A DNA stretch of 6,857 nt from Deltaproteobacteria bacterium (GTDB taxonomy: Bacteria > Desulfobacterota > Desulfarculia > Adiutricales > Adiutricaceae): contig JAITQT010000024.1 of the NCBI GenBank assembly GCA_031288745.1, positions 1 through 6,857 of the forward strand, given 5' to 3'. The position numbers and the translations under genes were made by a program. The notes under the pieces were generated by a model. It ran no database searches. It was not told the DNA's origin and worked only from the letters and a program-made list of their open reading frames with translations. Shown piece by piece: positions 1-6,048 of this stretch (positions within the stretch are counted from its first letter, which is position 1; each line of letters opens with the position of its first letter).

Positions 1-291
1 TTGTTACCGGCCGGAACAGTAGAGTTGCCGGGGGAGCATTTCAGCTTCCTAGGTAAATGCGCCTTTCCACAGCGCACGCAAAATAGTCTAAAAAATTAAC
101 TAGTAAATTGGCTCTGTTACAAATTTAAGGACTGATAAAGGGGACTTTTTCTGCGCTTCGATCAACATTAATCTAAGTTAAAATTTATGGTTGGAGCAGA
201 TAGCTAAGTAGAAACCTCAAAAGAACTAATGTTTAGATCTTAAGGGTATGCTAAACTTAATTACAACTCGAAAGTCGCTACCAGCCGCAAC
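1..291. other. Left-edge region with no recognised gene
   Basis: No gene can be supported here. Frame 1 is open from the window edge to a TAA at 97-99, giving about 32 residues that begin LLPAGTVELPGEHF. This could be the tail of a gene entering from the left, but I recognise no family and the stretch is too short to rely on. From about 78 to 173 the sequence belongs to a long inverted repeat listed separately. The remaining stretch of about 115 bases up to the helicase start is AT-rich. I find no convincing sigma-70 promoter in it; the best -10-like hexamer is TATGCT near 247, and it has no good -35 partner. Confidence 0.5.
78..173 (+). repeat. Left arm of long imperfect inverted repeat
   Basis: The reverse complement of this stretch aligns over about 96 columns with 6624-6715, roughly four positions in five identical by eye, with a few one- or two-base gaps. 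Shared blocks include GCAAAATAGTCTAAAAA, TTTGTAAC and TTGATCG. Read on this strand, a frame with one or two shifts gives a peptide like DKGDFxRFDQH followed by a stop. The other arm gives RKDKGDFMRYDQD followed by a stop. Both may therefore be the tail of the same decayed coding sequence, possibly from a mobile element. I cannot name the family. Confidence 0.7.
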
Positions 292-2436
292 GTGGGAAAA
301 AAGGACTTGGTGAACAGTTACGAGGTGGAAAAGGTGGAAGAGCTTAATCAAGAGCAGCTGGCAGCGGTCCTAGCCACCGAGGGCCCGGTCCGCCTCATGG
401 CCGGGCCGGGCACGGGTAAGACTAAAACCTTAACCCAGCGCTTTTGCCATTTAGTCAAAGAGCTGGGGGTAAGCCCCCAGGCCATAGTTTGCGCCACTTT
501 TACCAATCGAGCGGCCATGGAGATGAAATCGCGCATCCGACAACAAATCGGCGATCTCGACTTGGGCCGCATATCCACTCTCCATAGCTTAGGCCTAAAT
601 TTTCTCAAAGAAGAAATCAGCGTCCTTGGCTTTCCCAAAAACTTCATCGTTTTAAATACGGATGATCAAAAAACTCTCCTCCAAAAAATATTTGATGATA
701 TGAATCTTAAACTAGCCGATTTTACCATTCAAGCCGCTTTAGATCAGGTGCTTGAAGCGGGTAAACTCTACGGCGACGACTATGTCCATTTATTTAAGCA
801 AAACGACAACGAGCCTATTAGGCTGAGCTTTAACCAGGCGGGGGATATTAAAAAGCAGATTTTTCTACGCTATATTTACGAGCAGAAAAAAAATTTTGGT
901 CTTGATTTTAACGATCTAATAAATTTAACTATCCTTATTTTAGAAGAATATTCCGATATTAGAGATAAATGGCAAAAGCTCATCGAATACGTCATGGTCG
1001 ATGAATTCCAAGACGTAAGTAAACGCCAATATCGCCTGGCCGCCCTCTTGGCTGGCTACCACCAAAACCTTTTTATAGTGGGCGATCCTGATCAAACCAT
1101 CTACTCATGGCGCGGGGCCCACGAGAAACTCTTTTATGATTTTACCACTGTTCACCCTAAGGCCCAGAACCTCTTTCTTACCCTCAACTACCGCTCCACC
1201 CCCGAGATCCTAGCCGCCGCCGGGGCGGTGGTGGCCCGCAATCCGGGCCGTCCGCCCTATACCCTTAGGGCCCTTAACCCCTCGGGGCCCAAACCAGTTT
1301 ATTTTAGGGGTAAAACCATTAAAGATGAGGCTGATTGGATAAGAAATGAAGTTAAACGCTTAAGTGAGGAGGGGGTAGAGTTTAGCCAAATAGCCGTGAT
1401 ATACCGCGCCCACCACCAAAGTAGGGCCGTGGAGGAAAGCTTCGTAAAGGGCCAGGTACCTTATAGACTTTTTAGCGGGGTTGAATTTTACAATCGCCGA
1501 GAAATTAAAGATATGATTTGCTATTTGCGCCTCGTTGTATTTGGCGACGACATTTCGCTTAAAAGAGTTATAAACTCACCTAGGCGCAAAATAGGCAAAA
1601 AGACTTTAAACCTCTTAGATTCTTTAGCCACAAATCAAGAAACCAGCCTCTACGATGCTTTAAAAAATAACCTTCATTTATTTAAAACTACTTTAGCTAT
1701 CCGCTTGGTTAGATGCGTAGAAGAGATTAGGGCTGATTTAGGTCAATTAAGCTTTGGCGATCTCTTTCAAAAACTTATGGATCTAAGCGGTTATGAAACC
1801 TACCTCAGAACCCAAGGCGATCAAGAAAGACTTGATAACGCTTCGGAACTAAAAAGGGCCATAGCCGCCTTTGGAGAAGACCCGGAGGCCACGGCCGCTG
1901 ATTTTCTAAACCAAGCAGCCCTCTTTAGTAACCTTGACCGCGACAGCCCAGACCAAACGGTTAAGTTAGCCACCATCCACGCGGCCAAGGGCCTAGAATT
2001 TGAGGCCGTCTTTCTCTGCGGCCTTAGCGAAGGCATTCTCCCTAGCCGCAAGGCTTTAACTGAAGACGACTTAGCAGAAGAACGAAGGCTCTGTTACGTG
2101 GCCATGACTAGAGCTAAAAAAAGGCTCTTTTTAAGCGACGCGGCCGCCTTATCTAACCAAGGGCTTTTTAAACAGCCCTCCCGCTTTCTCTTTGAGGCCG
2201 GTCAATCTTTAATCGATTTTCTAGTTAAGCCCGATAGCTTTGCCCTCTCTAATCAATTATTACCCCAAAACCCAGATAAAGCTGACTTTGCCCCTGGCGA
2301 TAGAGTTAATCATGCCTTTTTCGGACAAGGCGTAGTCTTAGAAGTAGATTGGGCCCGCTCAGCTTACCTTATTCAATTCGACTCTCTACCCACCACCCGC
2401 ACCTTACGATTTCTGGCCCCCTTAACCAAAGCTTAA
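292..2436 (+). CDS. UvrD/PcrA-type ATP-dependent 3'-5' DNA helicase
   Basis: Superfamily 1A helicase that unwinds DNA during repair and clears protein or RNA polymerase from DNA. All motifs are present and in order: Q motif LNQEQ (18-22), Walker A AGPGTGKT (37-44), Ia ATFTNRAAMEMKSR (68-81), Ib STLHSLG (95-101), Walker B/motif II VDEFQD (236-241), III GDPDQTIYSWRGA (264-276), IV LNYRST (298-303), IVa around 396-412, V TIHAAKGLEFEAVFL (561-575) and VI CYVAMTRAKKRL (601-612). The C-terminus (about 667-706, APGDRVNHAFFGQGVV) matches the Tudor-like fold that contacts RNA polymerase in PcrA/UvrD. The length of 714 residues is normal for the family. The start is uncertain: GTG 292 lacks a Shine-Dalgarno sequence, GTG 310 follows AAGGA by four bases, and GTG 334 follows GAGGTG by six. 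All three precede the Q motif. The gene stands alone and is convergent with the minus-strand genes. It probably acts as the housekeeping uvrD/pcrA, but a second paralog elsewhere cannot be excluded. Confidence 0.95.
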   Translation: MGKKDLVNSYEVEKVEELNQEQLAAVLATEGPVRLMAGPGTGKTKTLTQRFCHLVKELGVSPQAIVCATFTNRAAMEMKSRIRQQIGDLDLGRISTLHSLGLNFLKEEISVLGFPKNFIVLNTDDQKTLLQKIFDDMNLKLADFTIQAALDQVLEAGKLYGDDYVHLFKQNDNEPIRLSFNQAGDIKKQIFLRYIYEQKKNFGLDFNDLINLTILILEEYSDIRDKWQKLIEYVMVDEFQDVSKRQYRLAALLAGYHQNLFIVGDPDQTIYSWRGAHEKLFYDFTTVHPKAQNLFLTLNYRSTPEILAAAGAVVARNPGRPPYTLRALNPSGPKPVYFRGKTIKDEADWIRNEVKRLSEEGVEFSQIAVIYRAHHQSRAVEESFVKGQVPYRLFSGVEFYNRREIKDMICYLRLVVFGDDISLKRVINSPRRKIGKKTLNLLDSLATNQETSLYDALKNNLHLFKTTLAIRLVRCVEEIRADLGQLSFGDLFQKLMDLSGYETYLRTQGDQERLDNASELKRAIAAFGEDPEATAADFLNQAALFSNLDRDSPDQTVKLATIHAAKGLEFEAVFLCGLSEGILPSRKALTEDDLAEERRLCYVAMTRAKKRLFLSDAAALSNQGLFKQPSRFLFEAGQSLIDFLVKPDSFALSNQLLPQNPDKADFAPGDRVNHAFFGQGVVLEVDWARSAYLIQFDSLPTTRTLRFLAPLTKA

Positions 2437-2479
2437 TCAAAGCTCTAAGTTCAAGATAGTTTAGCTGCGGCTTACCTAT

Positions 2480-2503
2480 ACTAAAGAACGAAATGATTTT
2501 CCA
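2480..2503 (+). repeat. Left terminal inverted repeat of IS630-like/hybrid segment
   Basis: These 24 bases (ACTAAAGAACGAAATGATTT and four more) match the reverse complement of 3491-3514 at 23 of 24 positions. A TA dinucleotide sits at the outer edge (2479-2480), as expected for IS630-family insertion, which targets and duplicates TA. The right end lacks a matching flanking TA. Immediately inside this repeat, at 2504, an ATPase gene fragment begins instead of the 5' half of a transposase. Confidence 0.75.
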
Positions 2504-2754
2504 TCAAAGGGCTCGAGACCATTTTTTATAGCCTCATTATTTAGCTTATTTACAATGTCCCGCTTAAGGTCTTTTTTTCCTTTTTCAAGACCGGCCATAG
2601 ACAGCGTTATTACTGGGTAGGGTTTGAAGTCGTAATCGGATTGGTCGAGCCAAAGACCTTTAAAAAGATCGCGATTCCCCTTTAAAAGTTCTCTAAAGGT
2701 ATCAAGCAGCATTGATTTTCCGAACCGGCGGGGTCGAGAAAGGAAATAGCAGCC
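2504..2754 (-). pseudogene. AAA-ATPase-like protein fragment (copy 1)
   Basis: Remnant of the AAA-ATPase-like family (Pfam AAA-ATPase_like, normally followed by a PD-(D/E)XK-type nuclease domain). Read leftward from 2754 it gives GCYFLSRPRRFGKSMLLDTF, containing the family's Walker A variant RPRRFGKS, and runs through RDLFKGLWLDQSDYDFKPYP to GLEPFDG. At that point the inverted repeat at 2480-2503 replaces the rest and supplies a stop at 2476. The first 40 or so residues seen in the second copy (6285-6394) are missing, with an in-frame TAA upstream. Walker B, sensor and nuclease regions are absent, so it cannot be functional. The core is almost identical to 6150-6208: 58 of 59 bases from 2615 to 2673. 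This points to recent duplication or gene conversion. Confidence 0.85.
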
Positions 2755-2763
2755 TTCATCCTT

Positions 2764-2932
2764 ATTTTAGGCGAAACGGCAATAGTTCGCCAAAGCCTAT
2801 AAGCGCGACTATCAGATTGAGAAAAAAGCCTAAGGAGTTCCGAAATTTTCCTCCTCGACTTGAGGCTCGCCTCTGTTTAGCTTGTTCATAGCGGTTAGGA
2901 AAGCTTCTTAAATTACCCTCGCCGATAAGCCT
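2764..2932 (-). repeat. Leader repeat upstream of ATPase copy 1
   Basis: This stretch aligns with 6461-6627, the DNA upstream of the fuller ATPase copy, at about two thirds identity by eye. Shared blocks include ATTTTAGGC, GGCAATAGT, GACTATCAGA and GTTTAGCTT. In copy 1 it lies only nine bases from the coding fragment, whereas in copy 2 about 170 bases intervene (6291-6460). Copy 1 has therefore lost about 160 bases spanning the start codon, ribosome binding site and first 35-40 codons. The duplicated unit is larger than the gene itself. No reading frame stays open across both copies. Confidence 0.6.
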
Positions 2933-2953
2933 TTTATTTAACGTCTAAATCAG

Positions 2954-2973
2954 GAGAGCCTTTATGGGCTCTC
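2954..2973. other. Perfect 7-bp hairpin
   Basis: GAGAGCC, loop TTTATG, GGCTCTC. A T-run does not follow on either strand, so it is not a typical intrinsic terminator. It lies just before the transposase remnant at 2986 and after the ATPase leader repeat, near the apparent junction of the two parts of the hybrid segment. Its function is unknown, and it may be incidental. Confidence 0.45.
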
Positions 2974-2985
2974 AAAAGGGGATGA

Positions 2986-3480
2986 GGGAACCCAAAATTA
3001 TTAGGCTGTGCGCGATACACTGTCCTTAGCTCGTTGGATCTGGCCTCAAAGAAGCTGACGACGGTAACAAACGATCCGTTATAACCGCGACTGAGATTTG
3101 AGAACTAAACAAGAAAATAGCCGCGGAGTATGCGAGACAGGTAGTGTATTTAACTCTTGATAACGCCAGATATCATAAATGCAAGCTTGTGTAGGAACTT
3201 GCCAATAAGCATGGTCTCATCCTAGTATAGATATACCGCCTTACAGCCCCAATTTGAACCTGATTGAGAGGTGGTGGAAAATTGTTAAAAGCAAACCTTG
3301 AACAATATATTATGATAATTTTATAAAAATTTATACTAATATAGGTTCTAAATTAAGATTTATGATATTAAAGATAAAAAAAGAGACTTAGATAAGTTTG
3401 TTAGCGAGAAGGTTTAGTTATTTGATAATTTGGTGCCAATAGGCGGCTCAACATTTACAACCGAAGCGGTCCAAAAATAA
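2986..3480 (+). pseudogene. IS630-family transposase, C-terminal half, multiply broken
   Basis: DDE transposase remnant recognised by translating across frames. The pieces are PKLLG and RYTVLSSLD (about 2992-3039), LTTVTND (to about 3078), ITATEI then ELNKKIAAEYA (about 3084-3134), LTLDNARYHKCKLV (3150-3191, with the second catalytic Asp), ELANKHGLILV (3195-3227), PPYSPNLNLIERWWK (3236-3280, with the catalytic Glu) and KKRDLDKFVSEKV (up to 3414), ending LFDNLVPIGG...VQK with TAA at 3478-3480. Lesions: a frameshift near 3083, TGA 3099, TAG 3192, TAG 3228, a frameshift near 3231-3235, TGA 3299, a frameshift near 3355 and TAG 3415. The N-terminal DNA-binding half and first catalytic Asp are missing. 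Family assignment is firm from LDNARY and PPYSPNLNLIER; the subgroup is not. Confidence 0.85.
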
Positions 3481-3490
3481 AGGCCTAAAA

Positions 3491-3514
3491 TGGAAAATCA
3501 TTTTGTTCTTTAGT
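3491..3514 (-). repeat. Right terminal inverted repeat of IS630-like/hybrid segment
   Basis: TGGAAAATCATTTTGTTCTT followed by TAGT, the inverted counterpart of 2480-2503 with a single difference (T here against C in the reverse complement of the left end). It lies 10 bases after the transposase remnant's final stop, as expected for the right end of an IS630-family element. Confidence 0.75.
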
Positions 3515-3552
3515 GTAACTAAACCCCCTCACTTTTAATTTTCAACTAGTTA

Positions 3553-3579
3553 AAAACAAAATAAGAACTAATTTGTTTT
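3553..3579 (-). terminator. Possible weak terminator after the dehydratase-family gene
   Basis: An A/T-rich inverted repeat: AAAACAAAAT and ATTTGTTTT around an 8-base loop, with one bulged base. It lies about 20 bases past the stop of the minus-strand gene. Read on that strand the second arm ends in five Ts. With a single G-C pair the stem is weak, so this is tentative. Confidence 0.3.
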
Positions 3580-3599
3580 GATTACCCTGAAGGCCCTAC

Positions 3600-4874
3600 T
3601 CACAACGTGGCCCCAAAGGCCTCTAGGCGGGTAAATAAATTGCCCTCGTCTTCGGAGGTATAATCAGTCTCAAGCTTTATCAGCCTCATTATCGTTTCCC
3701 CTAGGCCCTCTTCTAAGGTTAGCCAATCCATCTCGTAAGGGTGACAACCTTTAAGTAAATTAAACACCAAGCCCTTAAGCGGAGCTTGATTTTGAGCTTC
3801 AAACACTGGGCCTAAGCGCCTCTTGTTTTCAGTAAAAATTGGGCACAAACAACCCTCATGGACGCTCTCGGCTAAAGAGTCGATTAAAGCCTCTAGATCA
3901 TCGTCTCCCACAGCCACCTTTTTAGGTAATATCCTTTCCCCCGAGCACAAATCGTCGGCTAAGACTGTAAGGCGGGCCTCTTCTAAGAGATTTAAGATCT
4001 TAAAATTAGGAAAAAAGACGGGCGAACCGCTCAAAAATATCCCCTTTTCCGCATAGGGCTTAAAGCCCCTAAAAAGCTCGGAAGCCTCGTTAACCTTTTC
4101 CGTAAAACGCTCTACTCTATCTAAATAAAAAGAATCGGCTATTAAAGAAAACCAATGGGCCGGTACCTGCCCTTGGCGCCTTAGGCTAATTAAGCTCTCA
4201 AAAGCCTCTCTAGCTCGATCGATAACTTTTATGGCCTCTATTATCCTAACTCTTCCTTCTTTTAAACTTATCGGGCCTAACCGCTTAGAGGCCCTTTGAG
4301 TCAAAAAGGTCCATAGCCCCCTCACCTCGTTACGCCAACTCTCAGCCGCTCGAGCGGCCCCCTTGCGTCTAGGAAACTCGATAATTTCAAGGCCAAGGCC
4401 GGAAAAATCTTTAAAGCCGCCTAAGCTCGCCAAGCCGCTAGTCCAATCGCAGGTGGTAGGTATTATGGCTAAAGAGCCCATGGAGATAGAGCCCGAGTCT
4501 ACGGCCCCCAAGATAGCCTTAAGCAAAGGACACATTAAGGCCGGAAGCCTTGATGGGGCGCTTCTAGCGGCAGCGTAAGCTCCGCTACGCAGCCTAACTG
4601 GCTGATAATCTAAGGCCCAAAAAAGCTCTATTGGGGCTTGAAGGCACATTGTAATGGCCACCTCCCGACCGGTCCTTTGGGCCACGCCTTTAAGGCCCTC
4701 GGGGCCCTCGAATAAAGAAACAAAATAATCGAGGGGTGGATAATAATCAGATCTAGCCTTTAAGCGCTCCAAAGCTTTAGAGCGCTCGCGCTCGACGCTC
4801 TCTAAGGCCTTGCGCCTTAATCTTTCCCGGCGAGAGAGCTTTATGGTGGGTTTATCTTGACTAATTTCGCTCAT
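3600..4874 (-). CDS. 2-hydroxyacyl-CoA dehydratase D-component / double-cubane reductase family protein
   Basis: Cytoplasmic, oxygen-sensitive iron-sulfur protein of the HgdB/BcrB/HadB family (Pfam HGD-D), 424 residues, apparently intact. Diagnostic stretches are MCLQAPIELFWALDYQPVRL (76-95), PALMCPLL (111-118), IIPTTCDW (137-144), LSGSPVFFPNFKILNLLEEA (281-300), DDLCSGER (307-314), GCLCPIFTENKRR (341-353), LKGCHPYEMD (374-383) and LETDYTSEDEGNL...TRLEAF (401-420). Cysteines are at 77, 115, 142, 310, 342, 344 and 377. Positions 77, 115 and 377 fit the three [4Fe-4S] ligands known in HadB/HadC. The others resemble the extra cysteines of double-cubane proteins such as YjiM. Known relatives reduce or dehydrate acyl-CoA substrates after ATP-driven electron transfer from an HgdC/DCCPR activator, but no activator or partner subunit is in this window, so the substrate is unknown. 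The N-terminus (about 14-43) is strongly charged and probably helical. ATG at 4874 has no clear Shine-Dalgarno sequence. Confidence 0.9.
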   Translation of the reverse strand: MSEISQDKPTIKLSRRERLRRKALESVERERSKALERLKARSDYYPPLDYFVSLFEGPEGLKGVAQRTGREVAITMCLQAPIELFWALDYQPVRLRSGAYAAARSAPSRLPALMCPLLKAILGAVDSGSISMGSLAIIPTTCDWTSGLASLGGFKDFSGLGLEIIEFPRRKGAARAAESWRNEVRGLWTFLTQRASKRLGPISLKEGRVRIIEAIKVIDRAREAFESLISLRRQGQVPAHWFSLIADSFYLDRVERFTEKVNEASELFRGFKPYAEKGIFLSGSPVFFPNFKILNLLEEARLTVLADDLCSGERILPKKVAVGDDDLEALIDSLAESVHEGCLCPIFTENKRRLGPVFEAQNQAPLKGLVFNLLKGCHPYEMDWLTLEEGLGETIMRLIKLETDYTSEDEGNLFTRLEAFGATL

Positions 4875-4886
4875 AGAATTTTCTTA

Positions 4887-5100
4887 AGGGGCTCTAATTT
4901 TAAGAAGGTTAAACTGCAAATATCGAGGAAATATTCATTGAAGAGTAAATCGACGAAGTCGTTAAGTTTGGAGAAGAGCTTAGTTATATCTGTGATGAAG
5001 GTAATCAATAGCTCTTCTCGGCCGCTTTCAAAGCGCCGTAGAAAATACCCATGGCCCTCTGAATATCTTTAACTAGCTCTTTGAGCTATCCAAGATAAAT
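4887..5100 (-). pseudogene. AAA-ATPase-like fragment (copy 3), decayed
   Basis: Third copy of the ATPase family, recognisable only from its middle section. Read leftward, LKELVKDIQRAMGIFYGALK (about 5075-5016) corresponds to the DLELAEIHRQVLHNFYSAIK region of the fuller copy. After a frameshift near 4997-5010, LLITFITDITKLFSKLNDFV and then DLLFNEYFLDICSLTFLKLE correspond to its LIYITGETKF...FNNLIDLTL...CGFTLEEFE region. The remnant runs out about 12 bases before the start codon of the dehydratase-family gene, so that gene's promoter must lie inside or upstream of this debris. Walker A and B are absent. The match is family-level similarity by eye and is weaker than copies 1 and 2. Confidence 0.65.
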
Positions 5101-5161
5101 TGCTGAAAAAAGGGAAACTTATAAAAGCCGCTTACTATAAGGATAAAAAGAGTTAACCGTT

Positions 5162-5187
5162 CCTTAGCCCTTCTAGAAGGCCTAAGG
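5162..5187. repeat. 26-nt imperfect palindrome
   Basis: CCTTAGCCCTTCT followed by AGAAGGCCTAAGG, two 13-base arms matching at 12 positions without a loop. It falls in the frame-shifted tail of the ATPase pseudogene, where it would code for ALGLLEGLR on the minus strand. It is most likely chance arising from repeated Leu/Gly codons; no operator role can be shown. Confidence 0.35.
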
Positions 5188-5247
5188 CGCTTTGAAATTT
5201 AGTAGAGCCTTCTATCCTCTGTAAGGTTGGATTGGTCATCTTGACCT

Positions 5248-5254
5248 TAAAAAA
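5248..5254 (-). other. T TTT TTA slippery-type heptamer at second ATPase frame break
   Basis: On the minus strand the zero frame reads TTG AAT TTT TTA AGG TCA AGA TGA. This contains the X-XXY-YYZ heptamer T TTT TTA in the correct phase. Reading then continues in the -1 frame with family-like sequence for about 30 residues before TAA at 5153. I saw no strong downstream stem at the usual 5-9 base spacing, and the gene is already broken upstream. A lost T from a T7 run is therefore the simpler explanation. Confidence 0.45.
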
Positions 5255-6042
5255 TTCAATATTCTCTTCTCAAACGCATAATTAACCTCTTTGTTAGGGA
5301 GCCTCAAAAGAACTTCGTTGGTATTAAGCTTTTTGTCTATAGTTAGATAGACGGTCTGGAACATCAAAGTAGTTAATTCGATATTTTTAAGGTCGACGAC
5401 GTTGAGACAGTCTCTATTAATAGCAGGATTAGTCTGAAAATCGAACCTTTTCCCTTCGCGCTCTAGAAATTGCGTCAAAAAAGTTGGGGTGGCGGTTGCG
5501 AACAAGTGGTAAATGAATTCTTTGCAATCTAGCATTTTTATGAGCGAGCTTGGGTTAAGGATTCGATTTTCCCCATCCCAGGAGTAACCATCGTAGTAGT
5601 CTATGATCTCGTTTTTTAGGTTTTCTAAACTAACCTCATTCGACATAAAACCTTTAGATTGGTTGTATTTAAGTACCAGCGGTAGGTATTGGGTGAAATA
5701 GGTCTCGAACTCTTCTAGAGTGAAACCGCAGGCGGCATTGAAGTCGGGATTAAGAGTTAAATCAATTAAGTTGTTGAATACGGAAAAGACGGAGGTTTGG
5801 GTAAACTTGGTCTCCCCGGTTATGTAAATAAGGTGGATCATATTTCTATCGGCTAAGGCCTTAATAGCCGAATAAAAGTTATGAAGAACCTGGCGATGTA
5901 TTTCGGCTAGCTCTAGATCGTTAACCACGTCTCGAATCGGGGAGTCGAATTCGTCAACGAGTATGGCTACTCTCTCTTTAGTTCTTTCACTTAGAATGGT
6001 GACCAGCCTTTCAAGTACATCGCTCGGGGAGAAGCCGTCAAA

Positions 6043-6048
6043 GGGGGG
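6043..6048 (-). other. C6 homopolymer at first ATPase frame break
   Basis: Minus strand GGTCTCGCCCCCCTTTGAC. With six Cs the frame ends ...HGLAPL then TGA. With five Cs it would read ...HGLAPFDGFSPSDV and join the downstream frame. Copy 1 keeps GLEPFDG at the same place, which fixes the expected frame. This could be a one-base insertion by slippage, a phase-variable tract or a sequencing error. Confidence 0.75.

Larger units (their letters stand above)
2480..3514. mobile_element. Degenerate IS630-like element with ATPase insert
   Basis: About 1,035 bases bounded by a 24-nt inverted repeat pair (one mismatch), close to the usual 1.1 kb of an IS630-family element. The right part (2986-3480) codes for the C-terminal half of an IS630 transposase in several frames. 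The left part, where the helix-turn-helix and first catalytic Asp should be, is instead an AAA-ATPase-like gene fragment and its leader in the opposite direction. The segment cannot move on its own, because the transposase is truncated and interrupted. It could be an element that captured a passenger, or two partial elements joined by deletion. The sequence does not decide between them. Confidence 0.6.

Noticed and set aside
218..240. Possible further copies of the 24-nt IS end at about 218-240 and 3561-3580 (AAGAAC followed by T-rich sequence)
   Set aside because: The similarity is short and gapped, in AT-rich DNA where it is expected by chance, and there are no matching partners or flanking TA.
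348..2051. Minus-strand open frames at 348-647 and 1821-2051
   Set aside because: They lie antisense to strongly conserved helicase motifs and have no recognisable content.
2437..2479. Intrinsic terminator just after the helicase
   Set aside because: Only a short AAGCTT self-complement is present, with no stem and T-run, so termination there is not supported.
2476..2712. A standalone 78-residue minus-strand protein starting at ATG 2712
   Set aside because: The Walker A homology continues upstream of that ATG to about 2754, and the C-terminal KSFRSLV comes from the inverted repeat. It is a gene fragment, not a small gene.
3600..5072. Plus-strand open frames at 3823-4056, 4363-4578 and 4857-5072
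   Set aside because: The first two lie antisense to the intact dehydratase-family gene, have no family motifs and have compositions expected of opposite-strand shadows. The third is antisense to the ATPase remnant, whose minus-strand translation matches a known family.
5162..5187. The 26-nt palindrome as an operator or terminator
   Set aside because: It has no loop and no T-run, and it falls inside pseudogene coding sequence whose Leu/Gly codons explain the symmetry.
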